Below are positions 1 through 12,280 of a DNA stretch of 64,000 nucleotides, piece by piece. The number at the start of each line of letters is the position of its first letter. The stretch's first letter is position 1. The stretch covers positions 13,481,412 through 13,545,411 of the forward strand of contig NC_030850.1 of NCBI RefSeq assembly GCF_000208745.1. The letters run 5' to 3'. Under the pieces are notes generated by a model. It ran no database searches. It was not told where the DNA came from and saw only the letters and a list, made by a program, of their open reading frames with translations. The DNA comes from Theobroma cacao. Lineage: Eukaryota > Streptophyta > Magnoliopsida > Malvales > Malvaceae. Position numbers and translations under genes: made by a program.

Positions 1-97
1 TCTATGATATTTTTCTTGGGAGTTAATTCTCTAAGGTAGGTTCTCTTACCTACCCTATTATAATTATTTTCATACTTGATATAATATTATTTTTATT

Positions 98-128
<31 letters not shown>

Positions 129-551
129 CGTATGTATATGTATATATTTTAGCGTACATAAATATTTCTCATGCCCCTATTTATATTCTTATTTATACAT
201 ATTTATAATCCTCTAACTAGATTATCTCTTTAAACTCGCACATCATATCTAAAATTTTTAGAGCATTGTGATAAAGTAATTTAATCTTAATCTTAAAGAC
301 ATTCTCTAGAAAATTTCCTTTTTAAGACTTTGTAAAAAAAATATTTCCGAATCAACCTTTTAGCATCAAGTTATGAAGCTTAGATTAAATGCCGCGAGTT
401 GAACTTAAACGAATCAAACCATGATACCCAAACAATTAAATAATCACAAACCCATTATGCAATGAAATTAAATTTTCCTTACCTGATTAAGTCGAATGAG
501 CCTCAACACAACTAAGCTGACCACGGCTGTTGCTAGACACACTGTTCAGCT
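1..551. other. AT-rich intergenic DNA
   Basis: No coding region, RNA gene or transposon could be recognised here. The stretch is AT-rich and contains a TA microsatellite at 104-128. Base composition changes sharply at about 552, where a GC-rich, pyrimidine-rich island begins. Confidence 0.6.
104..128. repeat. (AT)n microsatellite
   Basis: About twelve uninterrupted AT dinucleotides, followed by imperfect TA-rich sequence. An ordinary simple repeat with no visible link to a gene. Confidence 0.9.
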
Positions 552-1211
552 TTGCGCAACCTTCCATGGGACACCAAACGGCGTCGTTCGGCCCTGAGGA
601 GACAAGCTCTCTCTTTTTTTTTACTTAGTTTTCTTTCTTTTCGTCAAATACCCAAACCTGGCTTTCTTCCTTTCCGTCGGTCGGCATTGCAGCTCCGCCT
701 CGCACTGCTCTCCTTCCTCTTGCGCCGGCAGATCGCGGCTCCGCCTCTCTCCTTCTCTATTCCTCTGCTCAGCTCTCCTTCCTCTTGCGCCGGCAGCAGA
801 TCGCGGCTCCGCCTCTCCCTCATTCTCTCCTAAAAATCTGGATCTTCTCCTCCAAAATCAAAACCCCCACCCTCCATCATCCATTCCTATTTCTCTCCTT
901 TTTTTGATTGATTTTTCAGTGCTCATTGTGGAATTTTTCTGGGTGTGACTACTGGAATTTTCGTTGCAGGTTCCCCCCGAAATGCTACAGTGCCCCCTCT
1001 CCTTTATACCCGATTTCTGGGCTCTGGAGGGGGCACGCTCCACTGCCTTGTCCTTGGGCATTGGGGGGCACGTTCCACTACCCTGCCAAATTTGAATTTT
1101 TCGCGTCTGGCAGGTGAGAGAGGTGCCTGGCAGGGTGCGTCCGCACCCTGCCAGTCGTACCTCTCTCCCCTTTTTTTCTATCATTTTTTGTTCATTATAT
1201 TTTTAATTTAG
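552..1211. other. GC/CT-rich island, possible 5' end of a lost gene
   Basis: This block is much richer in G+C and in pyrimidines than its surroundings. It contains a tandem duplication with a 65-bp period (units starting near 707 and 772, sharing a GCGCCGGCAG core and a GCTCCGCCTC core) and a strong hairpin at 1127-1154. Short open frames exist on both strands, but none resembles a known protein and their composition follows the CT repeats. The CT-rich leader followed by a GCAG at 966-969 resembles a plant 5' UTR with an intron, but no downstream coding exon was found. It could equally be part of an unrecognised repeat element. Confidence 0.35.
1116..1167. repeat. Long imperfect inverted repeat (hairpin)
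   Basis: Arms 1127-1139 (CTGGCAGGGTGCG) and 1142-1154 (CGCACCCTGCCAG) are perfect complements with a 2-nt loop. Outside them GAGAGAGGTGC pairs with GTACCTCTCTC, with one mismatch and a small bulge, so the stem reaches roughly 24 bp. No T-run follows, and no gene adjoins it in either direction. Confidence 0.8.
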
Positions 1212-1229
1212 TGTCTACACCCACTGCCA

Positions 1230-1720
1230 TGACCTCAAACGGTTTCCCGAGTCACTCACCACTAGTGTTTACGAGAGAAACTACTAAGAAACAGGGCATT
1301 TTCAATGGAATATTTCGTCTCAAATGTTCAAAATTTCATCGGTATTGATTTCTACCAATGGAATATTATGTCAAAAACTTGATCAAGGAAGTTATTTTTA
1401 TTAATATCATTATGTCGATGACAAAATATTCTATCATTAAATTTCATCGATGATTTTATTGTTCTGTTAGTAATAAAAATTTTCAATAAGAGGATAAATT
1501 TGTAGATAACTTGTCAATGGATTACTGACGAATCACGGAGTGAATGTCGATAAAATCGGTGTGTGAAAGAAAAAGAGAAATTTCTAGGTAAAAATGTCAA
1601 ATTCTGTTAGTAATTTATTTTAGTTGGGTTGAAAATATCGACCAAATTTGTCGGTAATGAGTGTCAATTTCGTCGATAATGACTCCAAAATCCATCAATA
1701 TATTCGTTGGGAATACGAAA
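1230..1720. mobile_element. Possible CACTA-type subterminal repeat remnant
   Basis: Short, repeated, alternately oriented words occur (GTCGATAA, ATCGACC, TGTCGGTAA, TTAGTAAT), such as AAATTTGTCGGTAATGAGTG near 1655. Words of this kind are typical of plant CACTA (En/Spm) subterminal regions. A CACTA string lies near 1260, but no matching inverted end, 3-bp target duplication or transposase could be located. The call is tentative; degenerate intergenic repeats would look similar. Confidence 0.3.
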
Positions 1721-3261
1721 AGGCATTTTTTCAAAAAATGAGATTGGTTGGTCTTTTAATCCGTTATTCTTATTTCTATGGAATTGGAATTCATTGGTGG
1801 AATAAAATATAAAATTATAATTCAATAAAAATAAAATATACAAATCTTATCTTATATATAATGAATCTCGTGTATAGACTCTTTTATAGTTAGACATCTG
1901 TGTTGGTCTTTTGATGTTTTTATAGGGATATTTCAGACTTTGTAAATGGAAGCTGTGTGGTTAGGCAATTTTCGAATGTGAGGAGGCATTTTGGGTATTA
2001 TGTTTGAGATGAAGAGGTTATTTCAAGTTTTCAATTGCTTTAATGTTCATTCAAATATAAAGTGCTATGATTTTAACCCACAGAGGACTTTTAGGATGTG
2101 ACGCATGGCATTGTAAATTGCTTGTTGCATGGAGGGTATTTCAAGGTTTTACAGATGAGGGCGATACAGTTTAGTAATTCCAGCAAAAGTTAGGGGCATT
2201 TTGGGTTTTGGGGTTGGTTGTTTTGTAATTTTTGGATTTAGGGGGGAGGGTTTCTGTTGGAAAGGCTTTGTGGGGATTTCGCTCCGTGTCTCTTTGTTCA
2301 ATGGCCTTCAGGTTTTTCCACCACTCATAATTTTTTTCATGAATTTCTATTTGCAGGTGTGGGTGAGATTGGTGCATTTTGATTGTTGTTATAAGAGTTT
2401 GTCTATTTTATGACAACATGCAACATTTTAAACATTGCATTTTGATTGCTTTTATTGGAGTTTGTCTGTTTTGTGACAATATGCGACTTCTTAAACATAT
2501 AAGTCTAAAAAAATTGGTGTAAAATTCATTTTGATTTTGTGATGTATAACTCACTGAACAACCTGCTTGAACATTCGGGTACTTTTCATTGTTTTTCTTT
2601 CCATCTATATGTGACGGTTTGAATTGTTTGCCTTGCTCAACAATTTTCGTATATCTTCTCATGATATTTGTATGTCATCATTTTCATATTTTGCTGTTAA
2701 ATAGGTACAAATTTAGAAATTGTAATATAGATTCTTGATATAAATAGATGCAAACTTTCTAAATTATAAATCAATACAATTTCCTTATTTATTTTACAGA
2801 TTACCAGGTTGTCTAAACATCAAATAATTTATCATCTTACCCATGCACAATACTAAATATATTGCTCTATAAAGAACTTATATTCTAATCAATTATAAAT
2901 CTACAATAATACAACATTCATTTTTACTAATATTCAATATTCTGTTCATTTTCTCTTTTGATTTACTTAATAGTACAACATATTTTGTCTCTCTTCTTAC
3001 TAAAAGATGAATTTTCAATCACTTTGTGTTGTGTCATCTTTTTTTGGTTAATTTTTTACACCAATTATTTAAAAAATTTTACAAACCCATTAAATAGCGT
3101 GGCTACTTTCTAATATATTATTAAAAAATATGCAGTTATATTCTAAAAAAATTATCAAAAGGTTTATAATTGTTTAAAGTTTTTACACATTATGCGAAAC
3201 CTAAAGCTAAGATGTGTTGTCATACCTTGATGCAGTGTCTTCGGTATTAGATGGACCTAGT
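1721..3261. other. AT-rich intergenic DNA with a 64-bp tandem duplication
   Basis: No gene recognised. An imperfect tandem duplication with a 64-bp period covers about 2373-2502, each unit beginning with GCATTTTGATTG and ending with TTAAACAT. The rest is AT-rich sequence with no long open frame of coding character. Confidence 0.55.
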
Positions 3262-4256
3262 TGTTGGAAAAATAGTGTATTTCATAAAATTTCAACATCC
3301 CACATTGTCAAGGTACAAGAGAGGTGAGTGCCTTATCTATGAAAATCCATAGTAGGCTTGTTGTAAGGAAGGAAAAAAGAGTAGGCTCATGCATACATGA
3401 GATCGGGTTAAGCCTTGAGAAAATATAGATTTCCCTTCTTGCCCATAAGTATACAAGTGGACTAAGCTTATATAATTTTGTACTTCGGTATATAATTTTA
3501 TTTTCCTCAACCTTTAGTTGTTGAAACGATGTTAATGACTAAGTCTATTAACTTTATCTGACTTAGTCTTATTTTTCAGATTTTATCGTTAATCTGATTA
3601 AGCTTAATATTTTCTATTTCTCTTAAACGTTATTTGACTTAGCATAATTTTTCTTGATTCCTTTTGATTTTTCGTGGATTTTATACTGATATTTTGTAAT
3701 GTTAACTTTCTGCTCCAGCCTATGAATACAGCCTCTCTACCTCAGTCACAATACACCAATAGTTTTCTCATCTCTTCTATATTGTTAATATGACAAAGCT
3801 TGATATTTCCTTATTCTTTTAAACGTTATTTGACTTAGCATAATTTTTCTCAATTCTCTCTGATTTTTCATTGATTTTATACTTATATTTTGTAATGTTA
3901 ACTTTCTGTTTTGACCTATAAATATAGCCTTTCTACCTCAGTCACAATACACCAATAGTTCTCTCATCGCCTTTAAAGCTTTTTTGCATATTTTCTCTGT
4001 TTTTCTTGCTTTCCCGTTGGGTTCTTTTTCTCTATAAAAGTCTTTCCACTGTTCCTAATATCCCTTACTAGTTTGTGCAAACTAATAAGGAAGAGTTTGT
4101 TGAATCTTAAAGGATAATCACTATAATCCTTTTGCATATAATTTTTTACTTCAAATGAGCGAAAATTATCTTTAAGGACAGTGAAATCACGCTTTAGACT
4201 TTTTTCTTTTTTCACTTAATTTTTTATTTTTCATTTGTTTCTCAGATTTTACAACA
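3262..4256 (+). repeat. 5' LTR of copia element 1
   Basis: Begins TGTTGGAAAA and ends TTACAACA. It matches the right-hand LTR from the CAACATCCCACATTG box to the CTCAGATTTTACAACA terminus. It carries a private internal tandem duplication with a 196-bp period (about 3600-3780 and 3796-3976), which the other LTR lacks. The last 600 bp include TATA-like and CT-rich promoter-type segments, but no defined transcription start can be named. Confidence 0.87.
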
Positions 4257-5359
4257 ATCTTAAGGATAATTTGGGATAAGTTTTATTTTATTATTACTTC
4301 CTTTCAATGTTGTCAATTTGATTTTTCCAATGATTTTTATGTCAATTCCAAGCCAAACAATTTCAACATGCTAGACAATGGACATACACAAATAAAGTAT
4401 GTAGGCATACAATTATTAGCATGCTTTCTAGGGAATGGGTTGCATCAAAACTGATTTAATATAAAAAGTGCACAAAAAAGTGGATTTCAAATGTTCATGA
4501 AATGTTGATGTTTGCTGGTTATGAATGTGTATTTGTGAGTCTCACTTTTTGAAAAATGGTTGTGTTGAAATGTGCTTTCGAAAGCTCTATAACATATGTT
4601 ATTATATGTAAATACTTAGACTAGGATGTAAATGCATGGGAACAAGCATCTATTTCAAAATATGCCTTGTTTAATGATTCAATTTCAATGAAATGTGATG
4701 CTGGTCATATTGAACTTGAGTTGAATGTATTGTTGTGGATATGCATGATGTTGAAGAATTCTAATGTTTAACTATCTAGATTAGAATTAAGCAAAGTATT
4801 GTATGTGATGAAATTAATAGGAAATATGCTTTGTTGACCATGCATGAGCAATTTGGATAAAGTATGTTGCTGGACTCATTGATTATGAATCGAATATAAA
4901 GTTGTAAATACTTATAATGTCAAGAAAAATAAAATGTTGACTATGTAGTCTAGATTGCTAGAAAATAATGTTTATTGATCTTATATGATGAGATGAGCTA
5001 TTGGTCATTAGTTAAATATATCTAATTTTGTGAGTTTGTAATATGTTTTTACTTGAGTAAGTTGTGTTGTGTGATAAAGATTTGCTAGAAAGATATCCAT
5101 TGTTAGTCATGCATAATTGTAGTGGATTAAATTGTATCATGGTTGATGAATTTTAAAGACATTCTAGGTAAAGTTGGGTGACGTGGTATGACTACCAGTT
5201 CAAATATATTAAATGAGAATTGGTGAATACATTCACCCAATGAATTGTATTTCAATAATTTTAGTGGACTCCACGAGACTAAGATAATCAAATGGTAAAT
5301 TGATAAATAATCGGATTCTTGATATTTGCCAAAATGAATGATTTTGAGACTCGGTATGA

Positions 5360-6360
5360 TTATTAACTTATAAGTAGATGATATGCTTATTTTTTGTACA
5401 TGTATTGATGTGGTCAATAATTCAAATCGTTTCTTGGCTTCTAATATTGATATGAAAGATCTGGGAGAAGCCAATATTATTTTGGGTATTAAAAGCATAA
5501 GATGTAATAGTGGCTTAATGCTAACACAACAACATTATGTTAAGAAACTACTTAAAAAGTTTAGATATTTTCATATTACATTTGTGAGTACTCCTTATGA
5601 TGGTAATATCCAATTAAAAAAATAAAGGTGATAGTGTGGCTTAGTTTAAGTATGCTCAGATTACTAGGAGTCTGATGCATTTGATGAATTATACTCGACC
5701 TAATATAGCTTATGTTATGTGTAGATTGAACAAATATACACAAAGTATCAATTAAGATCAATGGACTGCCTTGAGTAGAGTAATAAAATACTTTAGAGGT
5801 ATCATACATTATGGTATTTTATATAATTAATTTCTTGTTGTATTTGAAAGATACAGTGATGCTAATTAGATCTGAGATTCAAATGAGACAAAATCCACAA
5901 GTGGTTATGTATTCACCCTTGGTGGGTGTATTGTTACTTTGAAATCAGCCAAACAAACAATAATGGCTAAATTTACAATGAAATTAGAATTTGTAGCTTT
6001 AGAGTTGGCTAGCAATAAGGTGAGTGGTTAGGAAACCTCTTAGCAGATATTCCATTGAGAATGATAACAATACCTTTTGTGTCTATGCATTGTGATTGCT
6101 AAACGACAATAGCCATTGCAAAGAATAAAATTTTCAACGATAAGAATAAACACATTCGCTTAAGACATGATGTGGTAAAATAGCTACTTAGAGATGGAAT
6201 TATGTCCATTAATTATGTGAAGTCAAAGCTGAATTTGGTCAATCCTCTGACTAAACCCTTAGGAAGAAAATTAATTAATGATACATCGAGGGGAATGGAC
6301 TTAAGCCAATTGAGAAAAATCAACAATAATGGTAACCCAACCTATGTGAGTAACAATTCC
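5360..6360 (+). pseudogene. Copia pol remnant: reverse transcriptase end and RNase H
   Basis: The open part 5383-5625 reads through the region just after the copia catalytic motif (VDDMLIF), followed by FLASNIDMKDLGEANIILGI and the QQHYVKKLLKKF block of copia RT. The Tyr codon of the usual L-Y-V-D-D motif is a stop (TAA) here. Downstream, broken frames keep the RNase H signatures: SDAN, TSGYVFTLGG, an altered form of the ADHD-box region, and NKHIRLRHD, followed by the terminal LTKPL. Several stops and frameshifts separate these blocks. Assignment to Ty1/copia is secure from the motif order; the subfamily is not resolved. Confidence 0.85.
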
Positions 6361-6873
6361 ATGAATTAGTTTATATGGGTAATAACAAGTTATTTGTTGA
6401 TAAATTAATGGACTATTAAAATTATTTTCTCTCTTATGGTATATGAATAGTGCAAGATTGTAATGCAAAAGAAATTGAGTTAAAATTTTAATGAATTATG
6501 TATTCTTTATGGATAGTATATTAAACTGCAATATACACTTGATGGAATCACTTAATATAAGTGTGGAATGGGGTCACGTTTATGAGAATTGTGGCAAGTT
6601 CACTAAAGCATTTATGAATAACTAGGCTCATGCATGGCTTATTCGCTTTAAACCACATTGAACAGTAGAAATTGTGGGCGTGTAATGTGATTGATGGAAA
6701 TCATATCTCACATAAAGAATTTTTGGTTAACAGAAGTTATGAACTTCACCAAAATTCTGTGATTTATATTTCATTTTCTTTAGAGCTAGTTCATAGCTTA
6801 AAAAGTATCACGAAGTATTACACTCAAATGAAATTTGACCCAACAAAAGCTTCCTATGAAACCTTATGAAATA

Positions 6874-7821
6874 TGTGGGAAATTATCGAAAAAATAATAT
6901 ATTTCATAAGGTTTCAACATCCCACATTGCCATGGTACAAGATAAGTGAGTGCTTTATATATGAAAATCCATAATGGGCTTGTTGCAAGGAAAGAAAAAA
7001 AAGTGGGCTCGCGAGTTGAGCCTTAAGAAAATGCAGATTTCTCCCCCTGGGCACGAATATACATGTGGGCTAGGCCTAAGCATAATTTTGTACTTTGGCA
7101 TATAATTTTATTTTTCCTCAACCTTTAGTAGTTAAAACAGTCTTAATGACTGAGTTTGTTAACCTTATCTGACTTAGTCTTATTTTCTATATTTTATCGT
7201 TAATCTAACTAATCTTGATAATATACACGTGGGCTAGGCCCAAGTATAATTTTGTACTTTGACATATACTTTTATATTTCCTCAACCTTTAGTAGTTGAA
7301 ACAATCTTAATGACTGAGTCTGTTAACCTTATCTGACTTAGTCTTATTTTTTAGATTTTATCGTTAGTCTAACTATGCTTGATATTTCCTTATTCTCTTG
7401 AACGTTATTTAACTTAGCATAATTTTTCTTGATTCCTTTTGATTTTTCGTTGAATTTATATTAATATTTTGTAACGTTAACTTTCTGCTCCAACCTATAA
7501 ATATAGTCTCTTTACCTTAGTTCTTTCATCTCCTCTAAAGTTTATTTGTATATTTTCTCTATTTTCCTTACTTTTTCACTAGGTTCTTTTTCTCTATAAA
7601 AGTGTTTCTGCTATTTCTGATATCTTTTACTAGTTTATGTAAACTAATAAGGAATGGTTTGTTAAATCCTGGAGGATAATTGTTACAATCCTGTTGTATC
7701 GAGTTTCGTACTCCGAAAAAGCAAAAACTATCTTTTAAGGAAAATGAAATTACATCTAAGACTTATTTCTATTTTCACTTACTTTATTATTTTTTTCATT
7801 TGTTTCTCAGATTTTACAACA
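6874..7821 (+). repeat. 3' LTR of copia element 1
   Basis: Begins TGTGGGAAAT and ends TTACAACA. It is homologous to 3262-4256 but has its own tandem duplication with a 164-bp period (about 7057-7220 and 7221-7384), covering the GTGGGCTAGGCC to ATCTAACT segment that is single in the left LTR. No clear polypurine tract precedes it. Confidence 0.87.
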
Positions 7822-7826
7822 CTAAT

Positions 7827-8800
7827 TTCTATAATGATGAATAAGAGATATTTTTCTTGACGATTTGCGACAATTGTGCAATTGAATCCTACATAGTTTG
7901 AATAAAAATTTTCACATCAACATCATACTTCAGAGTTTGCACCTCCTTAGTAACATTTAGCTACCCCACAACATTAAAGAGTGTAGGATCAACAGAAAAC
8001 TCGAATGTTGTATCCATCGTGCAGGTTGTATCAATTAATAATGTTGCCGGCACCTTTGTGCCAAATCCATAAACATGGGTGCGACTGGGTTGCACCCCTT
8101 CAATGACTTAAGACCATGACTGTGAATCAAACTTCGATTGCGACGAGGGCTCTTCACCATACTTGTATGATAATGCATAAGCATAAACTTCTTACAAAAA
8201 ATATTGAAACAATTAACACATTAATTTTTGAAATATGATAATCAACATGAAATAATGATCGAAATTTAACAAAATATAAATATTTAAAAGAAATAGAAAT
8301 TTAATTTTTACTTACACTGATAGTCTTTGACTTGTTGTCCACAAAATCATCGTTAATCTCTTGTAGGTGCGATCAGAAAGCTTAAGAAATATCATCTGTC
8401 GATCTATCTCTTTTACTATAACCATTTGTATAGATATACATAATATGAAACAAATTACAATTATAAGTATCATCAAAGGCACAACACTAATACTATCAAC
8501 ACTTGGCAAATGAATCATGCTCTACCTCAACAACACTAATATTTTAATGCTAGCAAAAACATCATCAACACAATAACAATACTAAACATACAATAACAAC
8601 ATCATTAACACAACTAGGAAAACGACTCATGTTCAACATTAACATCACTAAATTAAATTATAAATTGTAATAAATAATCATAAAGCAATTACAATAACAT
8701 CATCATCAAATGAAATAAGTAGCAAAATATATGATGGCGTTGACTATTCTTCTTTTTACAATCGTACCAAAGCAGAAGCTTCACTTGTTTCTCCCCACTT
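7827..8800. other. Intergenic DNA between two transposons
   Basis: No recognisable gene. A 68-codon open frame on the minus strand (8312-8518) has no family features I know. The region is AT-rich and bounded by the copia target duplication on the left and the Harbinger TTA on the right. It may hold decayed transposon sequence. Confidence 0.5.
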
Positions 8801-9694
8801 TTAGGTAGCGTTTGGTACTTTACAATGTAATGTGATTAAAGGTAATGTGATTACAGGGAGGATAACATTGCAGTGTTTAGTATATAAGTAATGTAATGAT
8901 TAAAATGCAGAGAAGATAACATTACAGTGTTTGTTTTATAAGTACTTTACAAGGTATGTAATGTTAATTTCCAAAACTACCCTTATATATTAAAATACAA
9001 GTTTAACATATATTTTTTTATTGTTAATTTTTATATAATGTCATTTTTTAATATATTTTTAATTAAATATATATATTTTTCATTTCTTATTACAAGTATA
9101 TATTTTATTTATTTTTTAATATAATTTCTTATATTGTATATTTTATTCTAAATTTTTTCTTTAGAAGATAATATTTTATTTTTATTTCTTAATACGTGTC
9201 ATATGTATACATTAATGTGATAGCTTCCTCTCTTGTAACCAATAGCAAATTGGCAATAAAAAACCCATAATTCTCAATCTCCAATTATTTCTTTTGAAAA
9301 TATCATAAATTCAAAATAACTTGCTATCAAGCTAAAACAAAACATCTAGCATAACATCACCAAAACCATATAATTGAAAATCATAAATGAAGTTCCTTGA
9401 TTGATGCTCTAAACCAAAAGTCATAAAGTTCTAATAAACCAAAGTTGAAGTCACCTAAAGGATAGACACACCATTGTTAAAATACAAAAGAGTTCAAAGT
9501 TAATAACACTGTTAAAGTTCACCCTAAATTGATAACTAGTTCTTTGCAATAACAATACCCATCATTTAGATAGAGCCACTAAGCAAAGCCTTCACATAAA
9601 TTTTCTGCAACTCCTCTGATAATGAAAATAGATAATTTATCTTCCACATATCACTAGAGATGATATTGCCAGCCTTAACAATTTCTTCGGGGAG

Positions 9695-10680
9695 TCAAAC
9701 AACTCCCTGAACTATCTCAACTACACGTTTTTTCAACCTCGCATCTTCAGCCATGAATTGAAAACAACTTGCTAATTTATCAATTCCTTCCCTTACACCT
9801 TGACAGATTTCTCCAATTTTATCCACACTAGATTGGAATGCATGAACAATGTTGTCACCATTACTTTTTGTCTTAGTTTTTTTGCGACTCACCTCTATGT
9901 CACCTTGCTCTATAATCTTTCTTCTAGCAGTAGTGGATCCCTCACTATTGGTAGCTTGAGCAAGAGAAACATCATCATTACAATTGTCATCTTCATCAAC
10001 ATTCAATGCACTGAAAGCTTCTGAAGTTACCCTTGTTGCTGCAAATGCAACTTCCTCAATTTCTATGTTCTCCACTACATCAGCTGGTGACTCTACTCCT
10101 TCCCCAGTTGCTCTATGCTTCCCAAATATAATAGTTAATTGATCAAAGTGAGGGAAAGGCTTGTTTCTAAGTCCTGCAGCAGCTAGTTGACTCTATATAT
10201 ATAACCAAATACAAGGCATCAAAAAACCATGCAAAACCAAATATATGCCTAACTTTAGAATATAACAATGTTGTAAAATAAATTAGAATCATTACCTTAA
10301 CCCAACCAATCTAAACATCATCATCACAAGTAACACATTTCTTGACATCATCCCAACCGAATCCAGAAGCGGAATGTGATATCATCTCAGCAATTTTCCT
10401 ATATTGTGTCTTCAACAACCTCATTCTAGAGTTAATATGGGGGATAGCCTTTATGTTGCAATTTGGGATCTTTTCTTTCATTTATTGCTCAAGTTGTTGC
10501 AAGTAACCAAGCTTGAATGTTCCATTATCTCTACCCCAACTTCCTTCATTCACAAGATCAATGCAGCAGTCAATTAAGACTCCATCTTCAGTAGGTGTCC
10601 ACTAATGGGTGGATCTTTTGCTTATCCTCCCTAATCCTTGAGATGATGCAACTTCCATCTACAAGTATAAAACATAATAT
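9695..10680 (-). pseudogene. Harbinger ORF1: Myb/SANT-like DNA-binding protein (broken)
   Basis: Read on the minus strand, the first part (about 10680-10300) encodes a trihelix/Myb-like domain of the Myb_DNA-bind_3 kind (W-T-x-x-E-D-x-x-L-I-D-C, then G-S-W-G-R-D-N-G-T-F-K, then K-T-Q-Y-R-K-I-A). After a likely intron (about 10200-10310) comes a Lys/Asp/Ser-rich C-terminal part that is open from 10075 to 9695. In PIF/Harbinger systems this protein partners the transposase, aiding nuclear import and DNA binding. In-frame stops lie just before the WTPTEDG segment and inside the domain, so the copy looks inactive. Similar host Myb-like genes exist, but position inside the TIRs favours ORF1. Confidence 0.75.
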
Positions 10681-10935
10681 AGAAACGACATAATAACAAA
10701 TATATAGTATACAATAGTTAATTAAAAATTAAAAAAGAAACATAACTTATCTAATTAAGAACAAATACAAATATGTCTCAATCAACACAAATTTGAGTTA
10801 TTACAAATAAAGCATACAACATTTGTTGAACCAAATAAAAAATTAAGTTTCATTTCTAGAAGCTATCCAATTATTCCACATTTCTTGTGCCAAGTTATTT
10901 CTCCAAGTAGTCCATGCATTTGATGTCTCAATGCA

Positions 10936-12280
10936 TTAGATCGTATTTGCATTTTCCATTGCTTCTAATTCCACATATTTTTCATCCATTTCATCCTCAA
11001 GTGGATCATGTGTCATTTCTCTCCTAATGTGATTGTGTAACAATGCACAAGCAAAGATAATTCTACATTTTGTTTTCACTAGGTACCAAGACTTCTCTCT
11101 AAGTATTGCCCATCTCATCTTAAGGAATCCAAAACATCTCTCAATAACATTCCTAGCACCAGAGTGTTTGTAATTAAACAGTTCTTCCTTTGAACGAGGA
11201 GTGCGATTTTGTCTCCATTCATTCAAATGATAACGCTGACTTCTATATGGAGTTAAAAACCCTTCTCCATTTGTATACCTAGCATCACATAAGTAGGAAA
11301 AACCTATGATAAAAAATTTATTTTTAGTCCATCACTCTAAAATAGTTAATAATTGAATGTATATTTTCCTCATACCTTTTGGGACTTTCAATCCATTTCT
11401 TCTAGATATTGCATCTCGAAGAACCCTAGAGTCTGAAGCAGAACCCTCCCATCCATGTAAGATATATATGAATTGCATATCCTGTGAACATACCCCTAAC
11501 ACATTTGTAGCAATTTCATTCTTCCTTGTTCTGTATCTAAGCTTATCAATTTTCAGGGCATTGACTTTAATGTAAGTTCCATCTAAAGCACCTAAACAAT
11601 TATATTATTTCCAATAGAATAATGACAAAAATTATCCTTTAGTTGCATTTTTAATAGATTCTTATACTCAAGCTATAAATGTTTAAGAAATTTTAGTTTA
11701 CCTTAAACCATTTTCATCTAAAGTCAGTTGAATTCTCGGGTACAGGCTCTAGCTTCTTTAGTAGTATTGATTGCAATTTTAAAATAGAATTCAAAACTAA
11801 ACCAAAATGGCTACTCACTATCTCACCACTTCTAACAAATTCTGTCTTTATGATCCTATTCTTTGCATGATGAGAAATGATGTACAAAAAGATAGCCACC
11901 ATTTCCTCAACATTCATGTTTTTTGTTGGTGTAAGCTTACCAATGCATTGAAGCATATTACATAGTTTATAAAATGCAGCTCCATCCATTCTAATATTTT
12001 CAATGCATGTTAAATCAAAATCAAACACCATTCTCTTAAAATTCAATTGCCTAATAATATGTCTCCTATAAGTATTAGTTTTGGATCTTTTACGCTTTCT
12101 AGTATACATTAAAATATGATAACATCCTTGAACCAAAGTATTAGTTACAAGTATCACGTTGAACAGCTCAATAGCTAATACAATAGCAGACACGATCGTT
12201 GCAGTTTGCTCTTGAGAAAACCCTTTTATTGTATGAATTAACAATATAAAAAAATAATTAAAATAATGAAATATAAACAT
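10936..12280 (-). pseudogene. Harbinger DDE transposase (broken)
   Basis: The N-terminal part (12280-11714) has the helix-turn-helix region including EFVRSGEIVSSHFGLVLNSI. After an intron-like break, the catalytic part follows: [10 protein letters not shown] with the first Asp (about 11595-11570), [13 protein letters not shown] with a second conserved Asp (about 11450), GFSYLCDARY (about 11310), and HSGARNVIERCFGFLKMRW with the last acidic residue (about 11130). This order is that of the DDE_Tnp_4 family, which cuts and pastes Harbinger elements. Short introns would be needed near 11330 and 11610-11700. I could not join all parts without doubt, so it is treated as a pseudogene or an unresolved multi-exon gene. 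Confidence 0.85.

Larger units (their letters stand above)
3262..7821 (+). mobile_element. Degenerate Ty1/copia LTR retrotransposon
   Basis: Two related long terminal repeats (3262-4256 and 6874-7821) flank an internal region carrying remains of a copia reverse transcriptase and RNase H. Both LTRs have TG...CA ends. Flanking 5-bp sequences are CTAGT (3257-3261) and CTAAT (7822-7826), a target duplication with one change. The internal part is only about 2.6 kb, against roughly 4 kb or more in complete copia elements. Gag, protease and integrase could not be recognised, and stop codons and frameshifts are frequent, so this copy cannot act autonomously. LTR divergence and the broken frames indicate an old insertion. 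Confidence 0.88.

Noticed and set aside
552..833. Open frame of 93 codons rich in Arg, Leu, Ser and Phe
   Set aside because: Composition follows the CT-rich tandem duplication, and no family motif is present. Read as a possible UTR or repeat only.
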